From contig NZ_JAIVAJ010000006.1 in NCBI RefSeq assembly GCF_020171725.1, positions 186,001 through 250,000 on the forward strand: a stretch of 64,000 bases of DNA. Direction: 5' to 3'. This stretch comes from Halobacillus litoralis. GTDB lineage: Bacteria; Bacillota; Bacilli; Bacillales; Halobacillaceae. Under the pieces are notes generated by a model. The model was not told the DNA's origin. It did no database searches and was given only the letters and a program-made list of their open reading frames with translations. Of this stretch, positions 44,490 to 53,350 are shown piece by piece; position 1 is the first letter of the stretch, and the number at the start of each line of letters is the position of its first letter. The translations under genes and the position numbers were made by a program.

Positions 44490-44654
44490 CTTTTTCAATG
44501 AATGGAAGGGCATTTGAGTGATGAGCTTGATTTGTTTACTTTGCTTCAGCGGTTTAAAGGAACGAGCACTCATTCATGTTTTGGGGAATAGCATAAAGGG
44601 AAAAGCTGTAAACAAATTTATCCGCCCTCACATCCTTCATGGTGGGAATTCTGG

Positions 44655-44674
44655 AAAAACGGGCGCCCGTTTTT
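44655..44674. promoter_or_regulatory. Perfect 20-bp palindrome
   Basis: AAAAACGGGCGCCCGTTTTT is a perfect palindrome, 86 bp before the IDEAL-domain gene. It could be an operator or, with its T run, a minimal terminator. The rest of the 308-bp gap 44453-44760 shows no gene. Confidence 0.45.
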
Positions 44675-44760
44675 GAGAAAAAGGGCTTTCAATTCGTTAC
44701 CAAATCAGCGATAATAGAATAAAATACTGAAAATTCAGATTTAATGAAAGGGTGGGCCAT

Positions 44761-45237
44761 TTGCTGAATATAAAGATGTTAAAACCGTACTACGTTAAAG
44801 AAGATAAACGTTTTATTCGAGTGGTGCTAGCCTACCAGTACTTTTCATTATTTATTGATCAAGAGTTGTATCAATTCGTGCCGATGGAGTCGAGAGAAAT
44901 TATCATTGACCGCAATCGAAAACGGGTTCATAACGTATTTGATATTTTCGTATTTCAACGAGGGAAGAAGATCGTGTATGTTTCTGTAGCTGACCTTTTG
45001 GCGCTGCCGGAATTCATTACACATTTGGATTCCATCGTGTCTCCTTACTACGATGATGATGAGCAACTAGAAGGGCAGGGGAATATGAACGAAGCGAACG
45101 AACTCATTCAAGAGCTTGAAAAGGAAAACCTCCGTCGATTGATTGACCGTGCCATTGATGAGGACGACCGTGAAGCGTTCGCACAGTTAACGAAGCTGTG
45201 GAATAAGCTCGATAGAGAACAGTCCTCACATTCTTAA
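44761..45237 (+). CDS. IDEAL-domain protein
   Basis: 158 residues, probably starting at the TTG at 44761, correctly spaced from AAAGGGTGG; GTG 44752 and ATG 44776 are alternatives. The N-terminal part (1-95) is a mixed alpha/beta domain (YYVKEDKRFIRVVLAYQYFSL). An acidic linker with QLEGQGN follows, and the last 35 residues contain the IDEAL motif in variant form (RRLIDRAIDEDDREAFAQL). IDEAL domains occur in YpiB- and ComK-adaptor-like Bacillus proteins and bind partners or proteases. Function here unknown. Confidence 0.65.
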   Translation: MLNIKMLKPYYVKEDKRFIRVVLAYQYFSLFIDQELYQFVPMESREIIIDRNRKRVHNVFDIFVFQRGKKIVYVSVADLLALPEFITHLDSIVSPYYDDDEQLEGQGNMNEANELIQELEKENLRRLIDRAIDEDDREAFAQLTKLWNKLDREQSSHS

Positions 45238-45248
45238 AGAACAACGTT

Positions 45249-45279
45249 AAAAGCCTTGTGGTCATCACGAGGCTTTTTG
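45249..45279 (+). terminator. Intrinsic terminator
   Basis: AAAAGCCTTGTG-GTCAT-CACGAGGCTTTTT stem-loop after the IDEAL-domain gene. Confidence 0.88.
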
Positions 45280-45448
45280 TGATTCTGAAAATACACTCAG
45301 GTGAGACGATAGACCTGATGCTTTTACATTTGTTTCATAGATTCCTTCTTCATGCTTATTTTCTGTAAATATTAAGAAATTATTTTAATTGAAAGCCCTT
45401 CTCATGCTATACTTGTCGATAGAATGAAGCATCAAGGAGGAAGAGAAT

Positions 45449-46081
45449 TTGAAACGTAACTTACTTATCATTATGCTGGGGCTGCTTGTCGCTGTGCTCG
45501 CGGCTTGTTCAGGTGACGAAGTGAAAGATGCCAGTAGTCTCGAAACTTCTGACCAGGAAGAAGTAAATAAGGAGAATGCGTCAAAGGATCAGGATACAGC
45601 AACGGAAGATAACGAAAATGAAGATCAAGATCAAGAGTCTGGTGACTCCTCTGCCTCAAACGGTGAAGGGACATCATCCTCTGAAAATAAAGGCTCCTCA
45701 GAAGGAAGCACAACCTCTGAAGGGGATGCTTCAACAGAAGGTAGTGACGGATCCGGTACAAGCGGAACGACGGCTTCTGCAGCAGAGGATAAGGGTGTGA
45801 ACGGTACGCCTCGTTCAGAGGAAGAGAAGCAGCAGGCTTCTAAATACACGTTTACAGAAGTGAAAGGAAATGCAGTAAACGTCATCCAAGGTGTAGCTGC
45901 AGCAGAAATTAAGCTGGGCAACATCCCACAAGCTTCAGCTTCAGCAAATATTTATATGGTTGCGGATGGACAAACCATTGATTTAACGTATGATAAAGAG
46001 AGAGATGCTTTCCGAAACATTCAGATTAAAGGCATCGAAGTAGCGAAGCTTCAGCAGGCTGAAGTTTTCGTTAATTCATAA
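45449..46081 (+). CDS. Lipoprotein with acidic Ser-rich linker
   Basis: 210 residues from a TTG eight bases after AAGGAGG. The lipobox VLAAC gives a lipidated Cys20. A low-complexity linker of Ser, Glu, Asp, Gly and Thr (about 22-125) suggests a spacer through the wall. The C-terminal domain (about 130-210) is a compact alpha/beta fold (SKYTFTEVKGNAVNVIQGVA, DGQTIDLTYDKERDAFRNIQ). The family is unknown. The next gene, 18 bases downstream, shares the DxE..F.Y.....FR-like C-terminal pattern (see that entry). TATACT at 45408 is a likely -10. Confidence 0.75.
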   Translation: MKRNLLIIMLGLLVAVLAACSGDEVKDASSLETSDQEEVNKENASKDQDTATEDNENEDQDQESGDSSASNGEGTSSSENKGSSEGSTTSEGDASTEGSDGSGTSGTTASAAEDKGVNGTPRSEEEKQQASKYTFTEVKGNAVNVIQGVAAAEIKLGNIPQASASANIYMVADGQTIDLTYDKERDAFRNIQIKGIEVAKLQQAEVFVNS

Positions 46082-46099
46082 TGTAGGAGGATTTCAGGA

Positions 46100-46369
46100 A
46101 TGACAGCAGTAGTGAAAGACAAACAGCCCGTACTAAAAGACGTGGCAGGCGTAGCGAAAGCGTTGAAAATCGACGCATCACAAATCGGAGAGAAAGATCG
46201 TCATGATCTTGAACTTGTCATCGATACGGAAGAAGGCGAGAAGCGTTTTGCTTTTACGTACAACGAAAAGCAGGAAGACTACCGCATTCTTCAACTTCCT
46301 TTGTTGTTCTCAGATGAGGCGATTTTAGCAGGACGAATCGAACCGAAATCTGTTTCAGTTGAACATTAA
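46100..46369 (+). CDS. Hypothetical protein (89 aa) paired with the lipoprotein
   Basis: 89 residues; TAGGAGG precedes the ATG. No signal peptide: the protein is cytosolic or exported by an unknown route. DLELVIDTEEGEKRFAFTYN followed by KQEDYRILQLP echoes the TIDLTYDKERDAFRNIQIKG segment at the end of the preceding lipoprotein, suggesting a shared small beta fold. It shares a transcript with that lipoprotein and ends at a strong terminator. Function unknown. Confidence 0.7.
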   Translation: MTAVVKDKQPVLKDVAGVAKALKIDASQIGEKDRHDLELVIDTEEGEKRFAFTYNEKQEDYRILQLPLLFSDEAILAGRIEPKSVSVEH

Positions 46370-46381
46370 TTCGAATTTTTC

Positions 46382-46412
46382 ACCCCTCTTGCTGCGGCAG
46401 GAGGGGTTTTTC
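46382..46412 (+). terminator. Intrinsic terminator
   Basis: ACCCCTCTTGC-TGCG-GCAGGAGGGGT stem-loop followed by T5. Confidence 0.93.
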
Positions 46413-46623
46413 TGTGGGGTTTTTTAGCCTCTCGCACAGCCTTTTATGGCTAAAACACATAAAGTCTGTTAAACAAGGTTACGTTTTGATAAAATATGGG
46501 AATGTATGATTAAGAGAATAGAGAAAAAATGCCAATATCCTACTATTTTCTCTAAATTTCCACATAGAAATGTTTTATACTATTAAAGTATGAGTGAATT
46601 TTTAACAACTTGGGGAGGAACAA

Positions 46624-49188
46624 ATGATCATCAAAAAGAAAAACATCAAAAAGTCTTTTGCATCTTTTTTGGCTTTTGGAATGGTATTTGCAGGTATGTC
46701 AACGGGAGCGAAGGCGGCCACATATGAATTGGATACGATAGATTCGTTTCAGCCGGCCCCAACAGTTACATATAAAAAGCAACAGCAGAATAGTGGCAGC
46801 ATCGAACAAATGGCGGATGTCATGGAAATCGATGTTTCTGAACAAAATACGACCGTTCAATTAGGTCTGCCGACACCTTATCCGAGGCTCGGTACCTTGA
46901 GCAGTCAGGCGCAGGCGGTGAGTGGAGAAGGGAACCGTGTTGTCGGAGGCATTAACGGATCGTTCTTCCACTTTTTGACCCAGAAACCCGCTTATATGGT
47001 GTCGAAAGGTCAGCGAATCATCACGATGGGAGCCGTTTCTCAACAGTCGAATGATTTCATGTACACACCTGCGGCTTTCGGAATGAATGAAAACGGAGAT
47101 GCGATGACGGGTACATACGAATTGGATATGGAGTTTACTCATGATGGAGATACTCAGAAAGTCGACTCCGTAAATACATCTCGCGGTGACGGGGAAATCA
47201 TCCTGTACACAAGCTCCTACGGAAAAGAATTTACGAAAACAAATCCGTATGGCTATGAAGTCGTCGTGACAGGTGTAGATAAGACGGTCGACGGCGGAGA
47301 AATGAGCTTCGGCGATACGATTTCCGGTACGGTGAAAGCGAAAAGAAGTTACGGAAACAAAGATTGGGCAGAGATTCCTGATGATGGATTCGTTCTATCA
47401 TTTGGTGGCGGTCAATTGGCCAGCCGATATCAGGATGTGCAGCCTGGAGATTCAATTGAACTGAAGATTGATGTCGATGACCCTTGGGATGATTCAGAGT
47501 TCATGCTGGCAAGTGGTCCTATGCTTCTTCAAAACGGGAAGGTCGATTTGACCATCGATCTAAACAGCCCGAAAGTGACGATGCCGCAGCCTCACACAGC
47601 AGTAGGTACGAATGCTGATGGAAGTAAAGTGTATTTTGTCACAGTAGATGGACGGAATAGTGTAGCGGACGGAATGAGACTCGATGATTTTGCCCGTTAC
47701 CTTCAAAGTCTCGGAGTCTATAATGCTGTCAATCTCGATGGCGGGGGATCAACTTCGATGGTTGCGCGTAAAAAGGCGTACATCTATCCTTCTGTCATGA
47801 ACAGGCCTTCTGATGGAAGCGAACGACGGATATCAACAAGCTTGATGGCGGTGATTCAGAATCCGGATGAACGTGCTAGTGAAATCAGCTTTTATAAAGA
47901 AAAACAAGGTCAGCTTCTAGAGGGAGCTGAAGTGAACGTCGGGCTGAGCTACGTGCTGGATGAGTACTTTACGTACTTGGAAGACGTCGACGCCGATGAT
48001 ATCGAGTGGTCTGTAGAAGGCAATGTCGGCCGTATGGAAGGGACAACCTTCGTTGCAGAGCAGGCTGGAACAGGGCAAATTGTAGCAGAATATGAGGATG
48101 CTGTTGAAAAACGCGACATTACCGTTGTGGATGAAATCGATCGTTTTGATATTGCACCAGGAGATCTTCAAATCGGAACTGATACGAAGCAGACCTTTAC
48201 GTTCGAGGCAGCAGACGCAGACGGAAACCCGATCATTTTACCAGAAAATGCAGTGAAATGGTCCGCAGATGCTTCAGTCGGAACGATGAATGATAACGGA
48301 ACGCTTACAACAGGCAGCGAAGAGACAACAGGAAGTATTACGGCAACCATCAATGGTCAGTCTGTTTCAGCAGACGTACAGGTAGGTGGCGATACGGTCG
48401 TTCTCTCTGACTTCGATAACGCGGGTGACTGGTCTGTAAGCACTGTTCGTTCTTGGGGCCAAGTTCGCGGAGCTCAAGGCTTTGAGCCGATTGCAGAAGG
48501 AAGTTCTTCCTTAAGACTTGATTACAACTTCCGTACGGGAGGAGCTGGAACATCCGCAACGTATGCCGTTCCGGACGGAGGCATCGACATCCCTGGTAAA
48601 CCGAATCACCTTGGCTTGTGGGTGTATGGCGATGACGCTGACCACTGGCTACGTGCCAGAATTGTAGACGGTGAAGGAAACAGTTACGCAGTGAACTTGA
48701 CCGAAGAGGATCAGTTGAACTGGAAAGGCTGGAAATACGTCGAAGCGAAACTACCAGACGCAGCCGCTCTTCCGTTGAAACTGGATCAGATCTATATCGC
48801 AGAAACGACAGAGTCTGAGAAAGATAAAAACGTATTATTCCTGGATCAGTTAAAAGCCTTCTATGATGATTCGAAAGATGATGTAGAGGCGATGAACTTA
48901 CCTGAATACGACATCTATCCGACGAATAAGACGTGGGAAGTAACCTTCAATACACGCATGGATGAAGATTCGTTTACGAACGAGAACATTTATGTAACGA
49001 ACCATCTGGGGAATAAAGTACCTGTAACAGTTGATTTGAACGCTACGAAGCGGGTAGCTTACATTTCAGCAGAGAGCGGAGATTTCCTGAAGGATCACTT
49101 GTTTGAACTTGTCGTAACAGATAAGCTCGAATCAGCCTATGGATTGGAATTAAAAGAGTCCCGTACAATGAGATTCATGACGAGATAA
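46624..49188 (+). CDS. Secreted phosphodiester glycosidase (NAGPA domain) with surface Ig module
   Basis: 854 residues, GGGGAGGA before the ATG. Signal peptide ends GAKAA (about 1-31). The NAGPA/phosphodiester alpha-GlcNAcase-type domain (about 95-415) has VVGGINGSFFHF, ASGPMLLQNGK, HTAVGTNADG and the family hallmark NLDGGGSTSM (370-379). Two Ig-like domains (about 420-590) follow. A carbohydrate-binding-like jelly roll (about 595-760, DFDNAGDWSVS) comes next, then a C-terminal SbsA-type Ig module (765-854, KTWEVTFNTR). NAGPA-type proteins cut GlcNAc-phosphodiesters or other capped sugars, so wall polymers or exopolysaccharide are plausible targets. It stands alone. Confidence 0.87.
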   Translation: MIIKKKNIKKSFASFLAFGMVFAGMSTGAKAATYELDTIDSFQPAPTVTYKKQQQNSGSIEQMADVMEIDVSEQNTTVQLGLPTPYPRLGTLSSQAQAVSGEGNRVVGGINGSFFHFLTQKPAYMVSKGQRIITMGAVSQQSNDFMYTPAAFGMNENGDAMTGTYELDMEFTHDGDTQKVDSVNTSRGDGEIILYTSSYGKEFTKTNPYGYEVVVTGVDKTVDGGEMSFGDTISGTVKAKRSYGNKDWAEIPDDGFVLSFGGGQLASRYQDVQPGDSIELKIDVDDPWDDSEFMLASGPMLLQNGKVDLTIDLNSPKVTMPQPHTAVGTNADGSKVYFVTVDGRNSVADGMRLDDFARYLQSLGVYNAVNLDGGGSTSMVARKKAYIYPSVMNRPSDGSERRISTSLMAVIQNPDERASEISFYKEKQGQLLEGAEVNVGLSYVLDEYFTYLEDVDADDIEWSVEGNVGRMEGTTFVAEQAGTGQIVAEYEDAVEKRDITVVDEIDRFDIAPGDLQIGTDTKQTFTFEAADADGNPIILPENAVKWSADASVGTMNDNGTLTTGSEETTGSITATINGQSVSADVQVGGDTVVLSDFDNAGDWSVSTVRSWGQVRGAQGFEPIAEGSSSLRLDYNFRTGGAGTSATYAVPDGGIDIPGKPNHLGLWVYGDDADHWLRARIVDGEGNSYAVNLTEEDQLNWKGWKYVEAKLPDAAALPLKLDQIYIAETTESEKDKNVLFLDQLKAFYDDSKDDVEAMNLPEYDIYPTNKTWEVTFNTRMDEDSFTNENIYVTNHLGNKVPVTVDLNATKRVAYISAESGDFLKDHLFELVVTDKLESAYGLELKESRTMRFMTR

Positions 49189-49195
49189 AAGAAAG

Positions 49196-49229
49196 AAGAG
49201 GCGTACCTGATGAGGTGCGCCTCTTCTGA
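49196..49229 (+). terminator. Hairpin after the glycosidase gene
   Basis: AGAAGAGGCGTACCT-GATG-AGGTGCGCCTCTTCT is a 15-bp stem (one mismatch), but no T run follows. Terminator, or 3' stabilising hairpin. Confidence 0.55.
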
Positions 49230-49335
49230 GGAGGATAAGTGGGGAGAAAGCCTTCTCCCTGCGCCTTTCGTTCTATTCAGGCACTTTACAACATGATTAG
49301 AAAAACTTATGATATAGTGGGGAGGTTAAGGAGTC

Positions 49336-49560
49336 ATGAAGAAAAAACAAATGAGTGTACGTCTTGAAGAAGACTTATATCATAAATTGGGGAATAAGAC
49401 GGAAGAGCTAGGCGTAAGCAAAAGCGCATTCGTCTCTTTAGCATCAAATTTCTTCTTACACCAGCTGGAGCAGGCTGAGAAAAGTGCCAACGGGTACAGC
49501 GTGAGTGTATATGATATACTTAAGAATAATTTAGAGCAGCAGTACGAGAAAAAATCATAA
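49336..49560 (+). CDS. Ribbon-helix-helix-like protein (74 aa)
   Basis: 74 residues, AAGGAG before the ATG. MSVRLEEDLYHKLGNKTEELG followed by SKSAFVSLASNFFL is the beta-strand/helix/helix pattern of Arc/CopG-type DNA-binding dimers. The C-terminus is helical and polar. No toxin gene is adjacent, so it is not an evident antitoxin. Probably a small regulator; target unknown. A hairpin terminator and the second 52-bp array follow. Confidence 0.7.
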   Translation: MKKKQMSVRLEEDLYHKLGNKTEELGVSKSAFVSLASNFFLHQLEQAEKSANGYSVSVYDILKNNLEQQYEKKS

Positions 49561-49566
49561 GATACA

Positions 49567-49602
49567 AAAACGTTTAGGGCGGCGCTCTAGGCGTTTTTTT
49601 TG
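49567..49602 (+). terminator. Intrinsic terminator
   Basis: AAACGTTTAGGGC-GGC-GCTCTAGGCGTTT stem with G-U pairs, then T8. Confidence 0.8.
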
Positions 49603-49635
49603 TTTCCTGTCTTTGTTTCCGATCATCGATTATCT

Positions 49636-49990
49636 ATTCGGGACAGATGACTCGCGAATCATAGCTTATCAGTCCTATAAATCTCTAAATGGGACATGCG
49701 TCGCATCACACGAGTAGCTCATAGTCCCATAAAACTTTAAATGGGACAGGCGTCGCATCACTCCGGCAGTTCATAGTCCCATAAATCTCTTAATGGGACA
49801 GGCGTCGCATCACTCCAGCAGTTCATAGTCCCATAAAACTTTAAATGGGACAGGCATCGCATCACACGAGCAGTTCATAGTCCCATAAATCTCTAAATGG
49901 GACAGGCATCGCATCACTCAAACAGTACACAGTCCCATATCTATTTAAATAGGACTGCCCCAGCGCCAACGAGGCCTTCTCTGTCCCAAT
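49636..49990. repeat. 52-bp-period hairpin array 2
   Basis: Six GTCCC-(14 nt)-GGGAC hairpins start at 49672, 49724, 49776, 49828, 49880 and 49932, each 52 bp apart (the first and last have one changed stem base). A lone GGGAC at 49640 and GTCCC at 49983 are one base out of phase. The hairpin is GTCCCATAAA-TCTC/ACTT-TAAATGGGAC; the 28-bp intervals here are well conserved (GTCGCATCAC...CAGTTCATA). It fills the gap between the convergent RHH gene and slaP. Same period and stem as array 1, different interval sequence. Confidence 0.92.
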
Positions 49991-50005
49991 CCTTCATTTC
50001 TACCA

Positions 50006-50042
50006 AAAAAAGAGTGAAGGCATCTAAAGTCCTTCACTCTTT
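50006..50042. terminator. Bidirectional terminator after slaP
   Basis: AAGAGTGAAGG / CCTTCACTCTT stem with an 11-base loop, A and T runs on both sides. Confidence 0.88.
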
Positions 50043-50057
50043 TAACATCAGATTATT

Positions 50058-50966
50058 CTATTGAATCGGGTAAGCTTTCCACTGACTCAAATCATAGTCT
50101 TCTTTCAATACCATGTCTTTCGGGAAAATGAACGTCCATGGTTTACTTGTGTTGGCTTTGACCTCGAAGTCGTTCAGCTTGAAGCCGCCTTTGGCGATGA
50201 TGTCTCCATTTGCGTCCTCGACTTGGAGCGGAAGCTGCTGCAGGTTCAGGTTTTTCTCACTGCCGTTTCGGATCAGCATCGTTAAGTGGAGGTTGCCTTC
50301 GTCGGACTCAAGGATTTTAACTCCCATGAAATTAACTTCTCCGGACTTCGGGGCGTTCAAGTTATCGACGAACTGCTCAAGCTTCGAAATGTCATCTTCA
50401 GCCATCGACTTCTGCCAGCTCTCAGCCAAGTCCAGCGAGTGCTTGCGAGGCGTCTTGCGCAGTTCGAAAGCAAGTCTCCAGCCTTCTGTCGGAAGCTCTT
50501 CAAGTGGCACGAGCAAATCATTTTTGTTGAAAATGAAAGCGTGCGGACGGCTTGATTGAGCTGGGAGTTCTCCGAGCTTCGATAAATCGAATTCCTTGCG
50601 TGCCAGTTTCTGGCCGTTTTCGCTGACGAGCAGCAGGCTTGTCTGTTGGAACGAGATCTTTTTATCTAAAGAGTTACGAACGAACGCACCGATGGCAAGC
50701 TCTGGATCGAGCTTTTTCATCTCATATCCGGCAAGGGAGATCTGTCCCGGCTTGAGCGGGGGATTGTCGTTGTTCATAAATTGATAGACGTACGTTTCCT
50801 CTTCGGCAATCTTCCAATCCGGATGCAGAGAAAGTTCTGTCTCTACGAGCTCATCGGAACCCGTGGACTCTTCACCTTCGAAGAGTTCGGATGCCGATAC
50901 GGTTGAATCGTTGGAAGGATTCGTATTTTTTTCTTCTGTTCGTTTACGTTTGAATAGGTTAAACAT
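50058..50966 (-). CDS. slaP: Accessory Sec system S-layer assembly protein (SlaP)
   Basis: 302 residues, cytosolic (no signal peptide or membrane helix). A basic start MFNLFKRKR and an acidic linker lead to two similar domains (about 45-180 and 200-302). Each has a LxPGQISLxGY- or SGEVNFMGVKIL-type opening, an AFVRNSL/MLIRNGS strand, and a PHAFIFNKND/PWTFIFPKDM end: the duplicated SLAP module. In Bacillus anthracis SlaP works with SecA2 in exporting S-layer proteins. Here it follows secA2 with a one-base overlap (TAATG), so the two are made together. The nearest SLH protein is at 6.3-8.5 kb. Confidence 0.9.
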   Translation of the reverse strand: MFNLFKRKRTEEKNTNPSNDSTVSASELFEGEESTGSDELVETELSLHPDWKIAEEETYVYQFMNNDNPPLKPGQISLAGYEMKKLDPELAIGAFVRNSLDKKISFQQTSLLLVSENGQKLARKEFDLSKLGELPAQSSRPHAFIFNKNDLLVPLEELPTEGWRLAFELRKTPRKHSLDLAESWQKSMAEDDISKLEQFVDNLNAPKSGEVNFMGVKILESDEGNLHLTMLIRNGSEKNLNLQQLPLQVEDANGDIIAKGGFKLNDFEVKANTSKPWTFIFPKDMVLKEDYDLSQWKAYPIQ

Positions 50967-53350
50967 TACTGACTCTCCTTCGCTTTTCGGTCTTTTCGCT
51001 TATAGATCGCTTGAACGAAGCGGGCTAGTTGAAGAATCATGCCTTTTTTCATTTCAAAATACGTATGGTTGAATACATCAAGTCCATCGTTCTGGTACAG
51101 TCTGAGCGGGTCTTCCTGTTGATACTGTCTGATGCCGACGCCTTCTTTCAATCGGTTCATCATTTCTAAGTGACGAATGTACTGCTGATCCAGAACGGCT
51201 AGAGCAGCTTGTCTCAAGCGGTTTTGCAACATGCGGTACTCTTCGAAGGAAGCGAGTTGACCCTGATAGCCTTCCGCGACTTTCTGCGCATACTCCCGAA
51301 CGTCCTCGACGTCTTCGATTTTCTTCTCCGTCAGGTGCGTCTCCACACTCGGAGCGGCACGGTTGAATTCTGTTTCCAATTGACCAAGAGACCAGTCTTC
51401 TGGAACGACCGTATCTGGACAGTACTTCTCAATCAGCTGTTCGAAGTAGCTCGGAATCATTGGAGAAACGATGCTGATGATGTCATCTTCGTTCAACAGA
51501 CGATCACGCAGCTCATACACCACTTCACGTTGATCATTGACCACGTCATCAAGCTTCAGCGTGAATTCGCGGATGTTGTAGTTGCTTCCTTCACTGATTT
51601 TCTGAACAGTATCGATGAATTTGGTCAAGTCTTTGTTTAAAATAAGGCCGTTCTCGTCCGTCTTGATGGACTTCTTCTTGCGTTCCACCTCGTCCTCTGC
51701 GAAGCGGTGCATCATATCGTCATCAATGGAGATGATGAACTGGGTCGAACCTGGATCGCCTTGACGTCCGGAACGTCCCTTCAGCTGGTTATCGATACGA
51801 CGTGCCTCGTGGCGCTCAGTACCGATGACATGAAGCCCGCCGAGCTCCGCTACGCCTTCACCAAGCATAATGTCGGTTCCGCGTCCTGCCATGTTGGTCG
51901 CGATGGTAATGTTATCTTTCTGACCGGCTAACGAGATGAGGCGGACTTCCTGCTCGACACTCTTAGCATTCAACAGTTCATAGGCAAGTCCTGCTTCATC
52001 CAAGTATTCAGCCACTTTTTCTGATTGGAGGATCGACGTCGTTCCGATCAGAATCGGCTGGCCGGTCGCGTGAATTTCTTTGACTTCATCAACCATCGCT
52101 TTATATTTCTGTTCTTTCGTCATATACACTTTGTCCGGGTGGTCGACACGGGCGATCGGTTTGTTGGTTGGAATCTTGACAACGTCCATCCCGTAAACCG
52201 TCTGGAACTCTTTCTCTTCCGTCTTCGCGGTACCGGTCATGCCGGAGAGGACCGGATACATACGGAAGTAGTTCTGAACCGTAATCGAAGCCTGTGTTTT
52301 ATTTTCCTCCGTGATCTCGAGGCCTTCTTTCGCTTCGATGGCCTGGTGAAGACCGTCTGAAAGCGTACGACCTTCCATCATGCGTCCCGTGAACATATCG
52401 ATCAGCTTCACTTGACCTTCGTGAACGATATAGTCGACGTCACGTTCGAACATGACGTGTGCGCGTACGGCTTGGATGACGTAGTGGTAAAGAGTCTGGT
52501 GCTCGAGGTCGAACAGGTTTTGAATCCCGAAGGCGCGCTCCACTTTGGTCATGCCCTGTTCTGTTAAGCTGACTCCTTTTGTCTGTTTATCGAATGTATA
52601 ATCTTCTTCTTCCTTAAAAGAACGGCCGAGTCTTGCACAAACTTTATGTAGGTTTGCACTAGCCATTGTCTTACCTGCAATGATCAGCGGCGTTTTGGCT
52701 TCATCGATCAGGACACTGTCGATCTCATCGATGATGGCATAATGGTAAGGGCGTTGAACGAGTTGGTTCTTCTGCTGCGCCATGTTATCGCGCAGGAAGT
52801 CAAAACCGAATTCGTTCCCGATTCCGTACGTAATATCTGCCAGATACGCCTGCTTCTTTTCTTCCGGGCTGATTTGAGGGACGTTCAGTCCGACTTCAAG
52901 CCCTAGAAATTCATGGATAGGTCCAATGGTCTCAAAGTCACGGCGGGCTAAGTATTCGTTCACCGTAATGACATGAACGCCTTTGCCTTCAAGTGCTCGT
53001 AAATAACTAGGAAGAGAGGCGACCAATGTCTTACCTTCACCTGTCGGCATCTCTGAGATGTTCCCTTCTGTAAGCACAAGACCTCCGATTAATTGGACAT
53101 CGAAATGGCGAAGACCGATGACACGCTTCGACGCTTCCCGCACAACCGCGAAGGCTTCATGCTGAATGTCGGAAACAGTCGCTCCGTCTGCCAGTTTTTC
53201 CTTGAATTCCGTCGTTTTTTGACGGAGTGCATCGTCCGAAAGCTGTTCGATTTCTGACTCCCATTGATTGATTTGCTCAACGGATTTTCTATATTTCTTC
53301 AATTGTCGTTCGGTTTTGTCCCCGAACACTTTCTTCATTGAATCGATCAT
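50966..53350 (-). CDS. secA2: Accessory Sec translocase ATPase SecA2
   Basis: 794 residues, AAGGAG before the ATG. Complete SecA motor: Walker A MPTGEGKT (about 101-108), Walker B VIIDEIDS (about 206), preprotein cross-linking domain with VSLTEQGMTKVERAFGI, motif SGMTGTAKTEEKEF, MAGRGTDIMLG, and QLKGRSGRQGDPG. It lacks the long C-terminal linker and the CxCxxxxxxxCH/C zinc site of the housekeeping SecA, as SecA2 proteins do. It drives export of a subset of proteins through SecYEG. Partnering with slaP marks it as the S-layer type found in B. anthracis. Confidence 0.93.
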   Translation of the reverse strand: MIDSMKKVFGDKTERQLKKYRKSVEQINQWESEIEQLSDDALRQKTTEFKEKLADGATVSDIQHEAFAVVREASKRVIGLRHFDVQLIGGLVLTEGNISEMPTGEGKTLVASLPSYLRALEGKGVHVITVNEYLARRDFETIGPIHEFLGLEVGLNVPQISPEEKKQAYLADITYGIGNEFGFDFLRDNMAQQKNQLVQRPYHYAIIDEIDSVLIDEAKTPLIIAGKTMASANLHKVCARLGRSFKEEEDYTFDKQTKGVSLTEQGMTKVERAFGIQNLFDLEHQTLYHYVIQAVRAHVMFERDVDYIVHEGQVKLIDMFTGRMMEGRTLSDGLHQAIEAKEGLEITEENKTQASITVQNYFRMYPVLSGMTGTAKTEEKEFQTVYGMDVVKIPTNKPIARVDHPDKVYMTKEQKYKAMVDEVKEIHATGQPILIGTTSILQSEKVAEYLDEAGLAYELLNAKSVEQEVRLISLAGQKDNITIATNMAGRGTDIMLGEGVAELGGLHVIGTERHEARRIDNQLKGRSGRQGDPGSTQFIISIDDDMMHRFAEDEVERKKKSIKTDENGLILNKDLTKFIDTVQKISEGSNYNIREFTLKLDDVVNDQREVVYELRDRLLNEDDIISIVSPMIPSYFEQLIEKYCPDTVVPEDWSLGQLETEFNRAAPSVETHLTEKKIEDVEDVREYAQKVAEGYQGQLASFEEYRMLQNRLRQAALAVLDQQYIRHLEMMNRLKEGVGIRQYQQEDPLRLYQNDGLDVFNHTYFEMKKGMILQLARFVQAIYKRKDRKAKESQ

